A DNA stretch of 64,000 nucleotides. Origin: Thiocapsa sp. Lineage in GTDB: Bacteria > Pseudomonadota > Gammaproteobacteria > Chromatiales > Chromatiaceae. How positions within the stretch are numbered: the stretch's first letter is position 1; every line of letters starts with the position of its first letter. The stretch covers positions 4,712,501-4,776,500 of the forward strand of contig NZ_CP073760.1 in assembly GCF_018399035.1 (NCBI RefSeq), in the 5' to 3' direction. A program made the translations under genes and the position numbers. The notes beneath the pieces are model-generated. The model searched no databases and was not told where the DNA came from. It was given only the letters and a program-made list of their open reading frames with translations. Below, one piece after another: positions 16,095-25,529 of the stretch.

Positions 16095-16640
16095 TCAACG
16101 CCGCTGTCGGAAGGTCCAGGGTGTCTGGTGGTCCCCCGGCGTCGCCCAGATCCCCATCGAAGCGGCCCGTGCCTTGCGCTCGGCGCGGAAGAATCGCGAC
16201 TCCTCGCAAAAGCGAGGATAGACCGCAGCCTGTCCCTGTTTGACCTGCTCGAGGTTCAGCGAGAGTCGCTCACCGTCGGCGGTGTACACCTCCGCCACCG
16301 TTCGTCCGAAGCGGTCGGTCTCGATGGGCCGCATCTCGACCCGATTCGTGGCGATCCGCTTCAGGTGTGCCCGCGACCGATTGCCCCAAGGCTTTTGGCC
16401 CTTCTCGGGCGCGTCGATACAGTACAGGCGGACCTCGACGGACCTGCCGCCGCAGGTCAGCCGGAGCGAATCTCCATCCAGCACCTGACCCAAGGTGCAG
16501 AGTCGACCTGAACCGGCGAATGACCAGTCGATCGGGATCAGACCCGGTCCCCAGCGTTCGATGACCCAAGCGCCGGTCACGGCCAGCGCGATCAGAAGGC
16601 TCGAGAGGGCAGTGCGACGACCTCGCCACCAACGGCTCAT
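16095..16640 (-). CDS. Secreted or membrane-anchored thermonuclease-like protein (SNase domain)
   Basis: A 181-aa staphylococcal-nuclease-fold protein. An N-terminal hydrophobic stretch (LSSLLIALAVTGAWVI) suggests export or anchoring. SNase residues: VLDGDSLRL, EVRLYCIDAPEKGQKPWG (Arg, Asp and Glu) and ETDRFGRTVAEVY (second Arg). Probably degrades DNA/RNA outside the cytoplasm with Ca2+. It follows nhaD by 27 bp on the same strand and ends at a clear terminator. Confidence 0.87.
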   Translation of the reverse strand: MSRWWRGRRTALSSLLIALAVTGAWVIERWGPGLIPIDWSFAGSGRLCTLGQVLDGDSLRLTCGGRSVEVRLYCIDAPEKGQKPWGNRSRAHLKRIATNRVEMRPIETDRFGRTVAEVYTADGERLSLNLEQVKQGQAAVYPRFCEESRFFRAERKARAASMGIWATPGDHQTPWTFRQRR

Positions 16641-16667
16641 CGGCGCGCTCGCCGCGGCATCCAGCCG

Positions 16668-18098
16668 TCAGCCATTGAGCCACAAATGCACGACGATGCT
16701 CGCGAAATACCCCAAGGCGATCTCGGGCGTCCATCGCAGATGCGCGAAAAAGGTATAGACACCGCGGGCTTGTCCCATCAGCGCAACGCCGGCCGCCGAC
16801 CCGATCGAGAGCAGCGAGCCGCCGACGCCGGCGGTCAGGGTGACCAGGAGCCACTGCGCCTGATCCATGTCCGGATTCATGGTCAGGACGGCGAACATGA
16901 CCGGAATGTTGTCGACCACGGCCGATAGAAGACCGACGGCGACATTGGCCGCGATCGGCCCCCATTGTTGATACATGACATCCGAGGCCATGCCGAGATA
17001 GCCGATGAACCCGAGTCCGCCGACACAAAGCACGACGCCGTAGAAAAACAGCAGGGTGTCCCACTCGGCGCGTGCGACCTTGTTGAAGACATCGAAGGGC
17101 GTGATGTCGCCGATCAGATTCGCGCGCTCGGCATTGCGCTGTCGCCAGCCGTGATGGCTCATCCGAAGATAAAAGCCGAAGAATTGCAGATATCCGAGCC
17201 CGGTCAGCATGCCGATGACCGGCGGTAGGTGCAGAAAGTTGTGGAAGGCGACCGCTGTCGCGATCGTCAGCAGGAACAGCAGGATGATGCGCCTGGCGCC
17301 GCGTCGCATGTGGATGTCCACCGACGCCGACGCCGACGCCGTTTCGGGCTTGGTGTCGGGCACGGCGTGGTGCATGAAGAGAGCGGGTATCAGGAAATTC
17401 ACCAGCGCCGGAATAAAAAGATCGAAGAAGCCGAAGAAATCGATGATGCCCTTCTGCCAGACCATCAGGGTCGTGATGTCGCCGAAGGGACTGAAGGCCC
17501 CGCCTGCGTTCGCCGCGACCACGATGTTGATGCACGCCAGGGTCACGAAGCGGGTGTTGTCGCCGCCGACCGCCATGACGACGGCGCACATCAAAAGCGC
17601 CGTCGTCAGGTTGTCCGCCACGGGCGAGATGCAGAACGCCAGTCCGCCCGTCATCCAGAAGAGCGCACGGAGACCGAAGCCCTTGCGGATCAACCAGGAG
17701 CGCAAGGCATCGAACACCTGCCGCTCCTGCATGGCGTTGATATAGGTCATCGCCACCAGCAGGAAGAGCATCAGCTCCGAGTATTCGAGCAGGTTGTGCC
17801 GTACCGCCGCCTCGGCCTCGTGGGTGAGACCGTTCCGGGAATAGACGTAGGCGATCAGTGCCCAGATGAGTCCGGCCGCGATGATGACCGGCTTGGACTT
17901 GCGCAGGTGCAGGAACTCCTCGGCCATCACCAGAATGTAGGCGAGGACGAAGATGATCAGGGCCGCATAGCCGACGGAGTGCGCGGTCAAGTCGATCCAC
18001 TGCCCGGACTCGCCCGCGAGCGAGAGGCCCGGCACGAGCAGAGCAAAAAGACCCATGAAGGGCAAAAGCGAAAGGCGTCCGGAGACACGCATGATCAT
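16668..18098 (-). CDS. nhaD: NhaD-family Na+/H+ antiporter
   Basis: A 476-aa polytopic membrane protein of the ion transporter superfamily: MVWQKGIIDFFGFFDLFIPA, GGDNTRFVTLACINIVVAAN and SIGSAAGVALMGQA match NhaD antiporters. It has an N-terminal signal-like segment (LFALLVPGLSLAGES). Exports Na+ in exchange for protons in halotolerant/alkaline settings. Two ATG codons, 18098 and 18092, are possible; AGGA lies just before the first. A GACGCC triplet-type repeat (about 17323-17340) encodes an ASASAS loop. Confidence 0.9.
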   Translation of the reverse strand: MIMRVSGRLSLLPFMGLFALLVPGLSLAGESGQWIDLTAHSVGYAALIIFVLAYILVMAEEFLHLRKSKPVIIAAGLIWALIAYVYSRNGLTHEAEAAVRHNLLEYSELMLFLLVAMTYINAMQERQVFDALRSWLIRKGFGLRALFWMTGGLAFCISPVADNLTTALLMCAVVMAVGGDNTRFVTLACINIVVAANAGGAFSPFGDITTLMVWQKGIIDFFGFFDLFIPALVNFLIPALFMHHAVPDTKPETASASASVDIHMRRGARRIILLFLLTIATAVAFHNFLHLPPVIGMLTGLGYLQFFGFYLRMSHHGWRQRNAERANLIGDITPFDVFNKVARAEWDTLLFFYGVVLCVGGLGFIGYLGMASDVMYQQWGPIAANVAVGLLSAVVDNIPVMFAVLTMNPDMDQAQWLLVTLTAGVGGSLLSIGSAAGVALMGQARGVYTFFAHLRWTPEIALGYFASIVVHLWLNG

Positions 18099-18311
18099 GA
18101 ATCCTGCTGGGGTGGGGTGTCGAAGGCGTGGGCGAGCGGGTCGGTATTGAAGTCGACCGCGCGCGCTATCCTCGAGCGTCTGCGTCTGCGTCTGCGTTGG
18201 CCGTCCTGTGCCGCAAGCGCCGTCGACCGACGCGACACGCCGCAAACCTCCGCGCGCCGACGGCGGTGCTCACGATACTAGCGGATTCATCAAGCGCCAA
18301 GCGGGTTTTAC

Positions 18312-18815
18312 ATGGAACAACAACACAAGACCTTGACCATGACCCTTCTGATGACACCCGACATGGCCAATTTTTCGGGCCATGTTCACGGGGGTGCGAC
18401 CCTGCGGCTTCTCGACCAGGTCGCCTATGCCTGCGCCGCGCGCTATTCGAACCACTACGTGGTCACCCTATCGGTGGACCAGGTCTTCTTTCGGCAACCG
18501 CTGCGCGTGGGCGAGCTCGTCACCTGTCTGGCCTCGGTCAACTACACCGGCAACACCTCCATGGAGGTCGGGATCCGGGTCATCGCCGAAGACATCATCC
18601 ACAAGACCACCCGTCACGCCATGACATCCTACTTCACGATGGTCGCGGTCGATGACCAGGGACGCCCCGTGAAGGTGCCTGAGCTGCAGATCGAAACCCC
18701 CAACGAGCGTCGCCGCTACGAAAGCGCAGCCCTGCGGCGGGAGTTCCGGCGCGAGATCGAGCGGCGCAACGACGAGATTCGCCAGGTGCATAAGTGTCGG
18801 GCGGGGGAGTTGTGA
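18312..18815 (+). CDS. Hotdog-fold acyl-CoA thioesterase
   Basis: A 167-aa YciA/BACH-type thioesterase: NFSGHVHGGATLRLLDQVAY carries the HGG and catalytic Asp, followed by TLSVDQVFFRQPLRVGELVT and NTSMEVGIRVIAED. Hydrolyses acyl-CoA esters; substrate chain length cannot be told. The C-terminus is a charged helix (RREFRREIERRNDEI). Confidence 0.9.
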   Translation: MEQQHKTLTMTLLMTPDMANFSGHVHGGATLRLLDQVAYACAARYSNHYVVTLSVDQVFFRQPLRVGELVTCLASVNYTGNTSMEVGIRVIAEDIIHKTTRHAMTSYFTMVAVDDQGRPVKVPELQIETPNERRRYESAALRREFRREIERRNDEIRQVHKCRAGEL

Positions 18816-18828
18816 CAATCGTGTCGCC

Positions 18829-19695
18829 GTGGCGTCGGCGACCGAGACGGACGAACGGCCCGACGCCATCATCCTCTTCATCAACTCCTATCACCGCGGC
18901 TACGCGTGGAGTGACGGAATCGAGGACGGCATGCGGGAGGTCTTCGCCGCGTCCGGTCAGCGCATCGAGATCTCCTACGAGTATCTGGACAGCCGCCGAT
19001 TCGCCTTCGGCAAACTGTTTCACCCCGAGGTGCTCGATGGCATCACCAACATCACCGGCGTGAACGAGGAGATGAGCGTGGAGGGGACGATCGCGCTCGC
19101 GCTCAGTGTCCATCCAGACCGTCGCACCCTCGCCTTCGTCACCTCGACAGGCGACGACACCAGCCGCCGAATCAGCGAGCTGGTGGAGCCTCTTCTCCTT
19201 TCCCGAAAAGATCCCGATCGTGACATCCTGGTGCTCAAGGACGTCTCGTTGGAGACCTTGGGCCGGCGTCTGGAGGAGCTGCCGGCCGATACCCTGGTGT
19301 TCCTCAGCGGACAGCTCACCGATCAGGCAGCGGGGCGCGCACTCTCGCCGGTCGAGAACGGCAAGCTGATCTCGCAGATCAGCCCCTTCCCGGTCTACAC
19401 CTTTTGGGGCTTCCACCTGGGAACAGGCGTGCTTGGCGGACGTATCCTGACCGGACGCGAGCAAGGCCGGGTGGCCGACCGCACGCGCGAGCTTGAATCG
19501 GCGTATGCCCAGCTGGCGGAGCTGAGCATGACCGACAGCCTGACGGGCCTAGCGAATCGACGCTGTTTCGACGAGACCTTAGGTGATTTCCAGGAAAGGA
19601 TCTACCGGCGTGTAGGGGCGAATGAATTCGCCCCTTGTTCCTACAGGTCTTCCTGGCATGCTCAGACGGGATGCCAATTCCAGGAAATCGCCTAA
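18829..19695 (+). pseudogene. Truncated ABC-sensor/GGDEF gene interrupted by palindromic elements
   Basis: The first ~220 residues resemble the periplasmic-binding-protein-like sensor of GGDEF or histidine-kinase proteins (PDAIILFINSYHRGYAWSDG), but no signal peptide or membrane helix precedes or follows it. Next comes a linker (RTRELESAYAQLAEL) and the beginning of a GGDEF domain (SMTDSLTGLANRRCFDETL), which stops dead at 19580 where a 115-bp inverted-repeat element begins. The remaining frame is repeat-encoded and uses the TAA of a second element. No GGDEF active-site half remains, so it cannot make c-di-GMP. Confidence 0.8.
19580..19694. mobile_element. 115-bp TA-ended inverted-repeat element disrupting the GGDEF gene
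   Basis: Ends TAGGTGATTTCCAGGAA and TTCCAGGAAATCGCCTA are inverted repeats with two mismatches. Inside is a hairpin GGGGCGAATGAATTCGCCCC (about 19613-19632). It interrupts the GGDEF coding sequence right after the TDSLTGLANRR motif and shares its terminal TA with the next element. It has MITE-like form and no coding capacity. Confidence 0.7.
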
Positions 19696-19777
19696 ACCGC
19701 GCCCAGTGCGGTATGCGATGTTTTTGGATGGGATCGGCCCCGGCGGATTTCACAACCGCTGGAGCCGGCGCGGTTTA
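19693..19777 (+). mobile_element. 85-bp TAAACCGCGCC palindromic element, copy A1
   Basis: Starts TAAACCGCGCC and ends GGCGCGGTTTA (11-bp perfect terminal inverted repeats including TA). The interior TTTTTGGATGGGATCGGCCC is conserved in copies at 45376, 45459, 46525 and 48209 (inverted). An inner stem (CCAGTGCGG with CCGCTGG) makes the whole element a long hairpin. Followed by a 23-bp AT-rich spacer (19778-19800) and a related element. Confidence 0.85.
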
Positions 19778-19800
19778 AAGTATTAAAAAATATAAAATTT

Positions 19801-19885
19801 TAAACCGCGTCCCCCGCTAAGGGTCGTGGATTCACTAAACTTCGAACTCACTCGAAAGTTAGCATCTCGCTCTGGACGCGGTTTA
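19801..19885. mobile_element. 85-bp TAAACCGCGTCC palindromic element (type B)
   Basis: Starts TAAACCGCGTCC and ends GGACGCGGTTTA, exactly 85 bp like type A and sharing its first nine terminal bases, but with a different interior. A left half of the same type follows the same 23-bp AT-rich spacer after copy A3 (45567 onward). The A-spacer-B arrangement therefore recurs as a unit. Confidence 0.75.
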
Positions 19886-19960
19886 AGTCGCGTCCGCTCC
19901 AGGTGAGTTCCGAGAAAGGGCGTCCCTGGCTCGACGAGAGAAGACCTTTGCTACCATTCT

Positions 19961-19999
19961 CGTTGTCGTTGTCGTTGTCGTAATCGACAACGACAACGA
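19961..19999. repeat. Hexanucleotide inverted microsatellite, copy 1
   Basis: Tandem CGTTGT units (19961-19980) are followed by TAAT and the complementary CGACAACGACAACG, forming a hairpin. It lies between convergent genes (the GGDEF remnant and the 20024 ATPase gene), so it could help end transcription. Related structures are at 33665-33756 and 61577-61627. Confidence 0.8.
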
Positions 20000-20023
20000 T
20001 CGCGGAAGCTCTTCACTGCTCCA

Positions 20024-21580
20024 CTAGGACGCGACGTCCAGGGTCTCCACCTCAAAACCGACAACGGTCCGTTGCGCGCGGCTGAATTCAACGCCGATGA
20101 GATGGATCAGCTGGCCTGCGGCGCGGTATCGATCGGCGTATCCGCGGTCCTTGATCTGTTGCAGCGCCCGCCCTTGCGGCGTCAATTCGACCACTTTGAA
20201 CTCGAACAAATAGATCTGGCCATTGAAGCGTAACGCCATGTCGAGGCGGCCGTGGTTACTGGACTCCTCGGGGGTTAGATCCAACCCGAGGGAGGCAAAG
20301 TAGGCATAGAAGACGCTGGCGTAGTAGCCCTCGTACCGGGCGATGGGGTTGTCGCGATACCAGTCGCCGGGGATGCCGTCGAAGAAGGCCGTGAAGAGCT
20401 GTTTCAGACCAGCGAAGTCATTGACTTTAAGGAGTCGGTAGAGCGAGCGACGGTTGCGCGTATCGTCCGCTTGGCTTGGGGTCCAGGCGTCAAGCAATGC
20501 CGTATTCAAGCTCTGATAGACCTCGAGGTTCGGGTAGCGCAGCTTGTAAAACCAGGCTCCGCTGACTTGTTCCTCCGCGGCGATCGTCAAATAGCCAGCC
20601 TGAAACAGCAGTGCCTCGGTTGTCATGCGGTCGACGTCGAAGCTTGCCAGCAGGGCTGCGTCGGTTTCCATCTGTCCCAGGGCCGGCAACCAGGTGTGGC
20701 GTTCAGTCAAGACATCGATCAGGAAGGTCGGTGTGGCGGTTTCGAACCACCAGGGACGAAACAGGCGTTCTTGAAACAGCAGCAGAACGTCATACGGGTT
20801 GTAGACGGCATCCCCGGTCCAGTTGTAGCCGTTGTACCAGTCCCTGATTCGACCGCGATCCAGGTCCGCCAATTCCGGTGCGAAAACGCGGTCCAGATCC
20901 GCTTCGGTGTAGCCGCAGATTGCGGAGTATTCGGGTGAGATGGTGATGTCGCGCAGCGTGTTGAGCCCGGAAAACAAACTGACCTTGCTGAACTTTGAGA
21001 CCCCGGTCAGAAAGGCAAACTGGATGTGCGCATCGGCTCCTTTGATGACCGAATAGAGATTGCGCAGTCCATCGCGGATCTCCCGAGCCGCCTTGGGACG
21101 CATGAGCGTATCGAGGATGGGCTTGTCGTATTCGTCCACCAGCACCACGGCGCGCTCCCCATGCGCCTCGGCAGTGTGGCGGATCAGTTGCGAGAAGCGA
21201 CCGGAGAGGCTGCGATGGGTCATCTCGACACCGAGGAGTCGCGCATTGTCGTCCAGCAATTCACCGATTTTTTCGTCCAGCTCATCCCGGTTGCGGATCA
21301 CCCCTTCAGCGAAACTGAGTCGAATCACCGGAAATCGACGTCCCCAGTCCCAGTGACCGTGGACATCGAGTCCACGAAACAGTGGCTCGTTACCGGCAAA
21401 CAATTCGCCAAGCGTGTCGAGAAACAGGGATTTTCCAAAGCGGCGCGGTCGCGATAGGAAATAGTGCGTTCCGTTCTGGATCAGTTGCAGCGCGAAGCCG
21501 GTCTTGTCGACATAGTAGTGGTCACCCTCGCGGATCTTGGCGAAGGTCTGAATCCCGATGGGGAGCGTCTTTCGCGTCAT
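20024..21580 (-). CDS. AAA-ATPase-like / PD-(D/E)XK nuclease-like protein
   Basis: A 518-aa protein of the AAA-ATPase_like (PF09820) plus PDDEXK_9 (PF08011) type. Walker A-like FLSRPRRFGKSLFLDTL and Walker B VVLVDEYDKPIL lie in the N-terminal half; the C-terminal nuclease-like fold shows HGRLDMALRF and IYLFEFKVVE (D...ExK). Such genes are common in multiple copies in anaerobes and phototrophs; their role is not established (mobile-element or defence links have been suggested). It starts 12 bp after the valS stop. Confidence 0.88.
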   Translation of the reverse strand: MTRKTLPIGIQTFAKIREGDHYYVDKTGFALQLIQNGTHYFLSRPRRFGKSLFLDTLGELFAGNEPLFRGLDVHGHWDWGRRFPVIRLSFAEGVIRNRDELDEKIGELLDDNARLLGVEMTHRSLSGRFSQLIRHTAEAHGERAVVLVDEYDKPILDTLMRPKAAREIRDGLRNLYSVIKGADAHIQFAFLTGVSKFSKVSLFSGLNTLRDITISPEYSAICGYTEADLDRVFAPELADLDRGRIRDWYNGYNWTGDAVYNPYDVLLLFQERLFRPWWFETATPTFLIDVLTERHTWLPALGQMETDAALLASFDVDRMTTEALLFQAGYLTIAAEEQVSGAWFYKLRYPNLEVYQSLNTALLDAWTPSQADDTRNRRSLYRLLKVNDFAGLKQLFTAFFDGIPGDWYRDNPIARYEGYYASVFYAYFASLGLDLTPEESSNHGRLDMALRFNGQIYLFEFKVVELTPQGRALQQIKDRGYADRYRAAGQLIHLIGVEFSRAQRTVVGFEVETLDVAS

Positions 21581-21592
21581 GACCGCATCGGC

Positions 21593-24468
21593 TCAGAGTG
21601 CCGCGATCTTCCCGCGCTGCGCCTGCAGATCCCCGATCGCCCGCGACTGCTCGGCGAGGCGTGCGCGCTCCTTGTCGACGACGGCGGCCGGGGCCTTGTC
21701 GACGAAGCTCGGGTTGGCGAGCTTCTGCCCGATGCGGGCGATCTCGTCGGTCAGGCGGCCGATCTCCTTGTCGAGACGTTTGAGCTCGGCGTCTTTGTCG
21801 ATCAGGCCGGCCATGGGGATGAGGAGCTTCATGGTGCCGACGAGCGCGATCGCCGATTCGGGCGCGCTCGACTCGTCTTCGAGCAGGGTGACGGATTCGA
21901 TCCGGGCGAGGAAATCCAGATAGGGCCGGGCGACGGCGAGCCAGGTCTTGTCCTGCTCGGAGGCGTTGGCGACCAGCACCGGCAGCGGCTTACCGGGCGC
22001 GATGTTCATCTCGCCCTTGATGCGACGCACCCCGAGGATGACCTGCTGGACCCATTCGATCTCGGCCACGGCCTCGGGGTCGTCGGCGCCCGCGTCGGCG
22101 ACGGGGTAGGGTGCCAGCATGATGGTCTCGCCTTGCGCACCGGCCAGGGGCGCGACCTTCTGCCAGATCTCCTCCGTGATGAAGGGCATGATGGGGTGGG
22201 CGAGCCGCAGCAGGGTCTCCAGCGTCTCGACCAGGGTGCGGCGGGTGCCGCGCTTGGCGGCATCGCTGGCGCTCGTGCCGGTGAGCACCGGCTTGGACAG
22301 CTCCAGGTACCAGTCGCAGAAGGCGTTCCAGGTGAAGTCGTAGATCGCCTGGGCGGCGAGGTCGAAGCGGTAGCCCTCGATGGCGTCGGTGACCGTCGCC
22401 GTGGTGGCGTTGAGCCGGGCGCGGATCCAACGGTCGGCGGCGGAGAGCTCCAGCGCGCCGCCCGATTGATCCGGGTTCTGGCCGCAGTCTTGATCCTCCG
22501 TGTTCATCAGCACGTAGCGCGAGGCGTTCCACAGCTTGTTGCAGAAGTTGCGGTAGCCTTCGATCCGACCCAGGTCGAATTTGACGTCGCGTCCGGTGGT
22601 GGCGAGCGCGGCGAAGGTGAAGCGCAGCGCGTCGGTGCCGAAGCCGGGGATGCCGTCGGGATAGTCCTTGCGGGTCTGTTTGGCGATCTTCTCGGCCAAA
22701 TGCGGCTGCATCATTCCCTTGGTGCGCTTCTCGACCAGGGCTTCGAGTCCGATCCCGTCGATCAGATCGATGGGGTCGAGTACGTTGCCTTTGGACTTGG
22801 ACATCTTGTCGCCGTGGGCATCGCGTACCAGGCCGTGGATGTAGACGTCCTTGAAGGGGACATCGCCCATGAATTTCAGGCCCATCATGATCATCCGGGC
22901 GACCCAGAAGAAGATGATGTCGAATCCGGTGACCAGCACCGAGGTCGGATAGAAGGCGTTGAGACGATCGGTCTGCTCCGGCCAGCCGAGCGTACTGAAG
23001 GGCCAGAGTGCGGAGCTGAACCAGGTGTCGAGCACGTCGGGGTCCCGGAGCAGGACGACCCGGGACCGAAGCCGTGGCGCGCGCGGACCTCGTTCTCGGA
23101 GCGGCCGACATAGACGTTGCCTTCCACGTCGTACCAGGCCGGGATGCGGTGTCCCCACCAGATCTGGCGGCTGATGCACCAGTCCTGGATGTTGCGCATC
23201 CAATCGTAATAGGTGTTCTTCCAGTTGTCCGGGACGAAGCGGATGCGCCCGTCCTCGACCGCGGCGATGGCCGGCTCCGCCAGCGGGGCGACGCGCACGT
23301 ACCACTGATCGGTCAGATAGGGCTCGATGACCGCGCCCGAACGATCGCCGCGCGGCTGCTGAAGCCGGTGCTCCTTCACCGCGGCGAGCAGGCCGAGCGA
23401 GTCGAGATCCGCCACGATCAGCTTGCGGGCCTCGTAGCGGTCGAGCCCGACGTAGGCCGCGGGCAGCAGTGCGCCCTCCTCGGGCTGGTTGTCGCGGATC
23501 GCGGCATCCGGGGTGAGGATGTTGATCAGACCGCCGTGCGGCTGATCGGCGATCGCGGTCTCGTCGCGATGGCGCAGCCAGACCTGGTGGTCGTTGAAGT
23601 CGTGCGCGGGCGTGATCTTCACGCAGCCGGTCCCGAACTCCGGATCGGCGTGCTCGTCGGCGATCACGGGGATGCGCCGGCCGGTCAAGGGCAGCTCCAC
23701 GAATTCGCCGATCAGGTGTCTGTAGCGTTCGTCTTCCGGGTTGACGGCCACGGCGCAGTCGCCGAGCAGGGTCTCGGGACGGGTAGTGGAGACGACCAGA
23801 TGCGCCGGTCCCGTCGCGCCGGGCGGCAGCGCCAAGGGGTAGCGGATGTCCCACATGTGGCCGGACTCTTCCTCCGAGATGACCTCCAGATCGGAGACCG
23901 CCGTGTGCAGCGCCGGGTCCCAGTTGACCAGACGCTTGCCGCGATAGATCAGGCCCTCTTCGAACAGACGCACGAAGACCTCGCGCACCGCGTTGGAGAG
24001 GCCCTCGTCCATGGTGAAGCGCTCGTGTTGCCAGTCGAGCGAGGAGCCGAGACGGCGCAACTGGCGGGTGATGTTGCCGCCGGATTCCTGCTTCCAGTCC
24101 CAGACGCGCTCGATGAAGGCGTCGCGTCCCAGATCGTGACGGGTTTGGCCGGTGGCCTCCAATTGGCGCTCGACCACCATCTGGGTCGCGATCCCGGCGT
24201 GGTCCGTGCCCGGTTGCCAGAGCGTGCGATCGCCTTTCATCCGGTGATAGCGCACCATCGTATCCATGATGGTGTTGTTGAAGCCGTGACCCATGTGGAG
24301 GCTGCCGGTCACGTTCGGCGGCGGGATCATGATGCTATAGGCCCCGCCCCCCGTGTCTTCGTCCCGGGTGCTCCCGGTCTGGTCGGCCGGGACGAAATAG
24401 CCCTTCTCTTCCCAGAGGCGATACCGGTTTTTCTCGAGGGTTTGGGGGTCGTAGTTCTTTTCCAGCAT
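21593..24468 (-). CDS. valS: Valyl-tRNA synthetase with a single-base frameshift
   Basis: The N-terminal reading frame (from ATG 24468) carries PPPNVTGSLHMGH (HIGH motif) and the editing region; the C-terminal frame carries DVLDTWFSSALWPFSTLGWP, HGDKMSKSKGNVLDP and the coiled-coil tail ending QRGKIAAL. The two frames meet near 23059-23063, after the residues RARHGFGP, at a CCCGGG. Adding one base there gives 958 aa, the normal ValS length (about 950). ValS is essential, so a sequencing or assembly base loss is the simplest explanation; otherwise a second valS or frameshifting would be needed. Confidence 0.93.
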
Positions 24469-24631
24469 GATGGTGTCGCCGTCTGCGAAGCGCGTTCGAA
24501 TGAAGTCGCGAGTATAACCGAAGGCGCTCGACGCTTAGGGGCGCTCGACTGCGCGCGACTCGGTTGGAGCACCGCGGCGCCGACGGTTTAAGATCAGCCG
24601 GGAATCTGCACGGGGGACAGGGGCAGGCGTG

Positions 24632-25426
24632 ATGGGAGTCGACGACAGACACAGTGGCCCCTTCAGCGGGCCGACCGGTTGGATCGAGGAGATCGGCTTC
24701 GCCGCGATCGCCCTTGCGAGCTGTCTCGGCCTGTATTTGAAGATCTTGCTCGGCCGAGCACGCTTGGACATGCCGGCCTTCGCGGCATCCCTGCGTCAGG
24801 CCGGGCTCTCCATTCTGCCGGCCATCACCTTGGTCACCGCCTCGCTCGGCCTGATCCTCGGTCACCAGATCGAGTCCATCCTGACCGAGCTCGATCTGCC
24901 CGGGCTCGTTGTCCTGACGCTGACCTATGCGACCGTCATGGAGCTGGTGCCGATCTTGGTGGGGATCCTGGTGGCCGGTCGGGCCGGTGTCGCGCTCGCG
25001 GTCCGGCAGGCGACGCTGACGGTGACCGGCGAGATGGACGGACTGCTCGCAAGCGGCATCCACCCCGTCCAGTTCACCGCCGGTCCGGTCTTGCTGGCGA
25101 TGTTGATCATGAGCTTCGCCTTCGTGGTCTGGGGGACCTTGGTGACCTTCTTCGCGGCCGGCGCCTGGTTGTGGACGATGGCCGGGATCTCGCCTGCGCT
25201 GCTCTTCGAGTCGTTGATCCGAGCGCTCAGCGTCGGCGCCCTGATCGAGGCGTTGATCAAGCCCTTGCTGTTCGCGCTCTTGATCGCCCTCATCGCCACC
25301 GTCAACGGAACCGGCGCAGGCCGCAATCCGGAGGGGATCTCGCGCGCCGCGACGCGGACCATGATCGGGGCGGTCTCGGCGATCTTGGTGATGGACCTTC
25401 TCTATATCGTGTTCTTGCGGGTGTGA
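24632..25426 (+). CDS. MlaE-family ABC transporter permease
   Basis: A 264-aa polytopic MlaE/YrbE permease for phospholipid or other lipid movement across the envelope. Conserved segments: RQAGLSILPAITLVTASLGL, GILVAGRAGVALAVRQATLT and TVTGEMDGLLASGIHPVQF. First gene of an Mla-type cluster (permease, ATPase, MCE protein, lipoprotein). GTG 24629 and ATG 24632 are adjacent starts; I use the ATG, with GGCAGG 4 nt upstream. Confidence 0.88.
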   Translation: MGVDDRHSGPFSGPTGWIEEIGFAAIALASCLGLYLKILLGRARLDMPAFAASLRQAGLSILPAITLVTASLGLILGHQIESILTELDLPGLVVLTLTYATVMELVPILVGILVAGRAGVALAVRQATLTVTGEMDGLLASGIHPVQFTAGPVLLAMLIMSFAFVVWGTLVTFFAAGAWLWTMAGISPALLFESLIRALSVGALIEALIKPLLFALLIALIATVNGTGAGRNPEGISRAATRTMIGAVSAILVMDLLYIVFLRV

Positions 25427-25529
25427 TGCAGCAGCCTCCGGCCTCCGGCCTCCAGCCTCCGGCCTGCGGCAAGATCGTGCGGTGTGCCGATGACGCCGGC
25501 AATGACCTGGCGCGGCGACGGCGGTCTCG

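Noticed and set aside
19961..19999. Possible CRISPR array in the hexamer repeats
   Set aside because: Repeats are six bases without spacers, and the two arms are inverted; no cas genes nearby.
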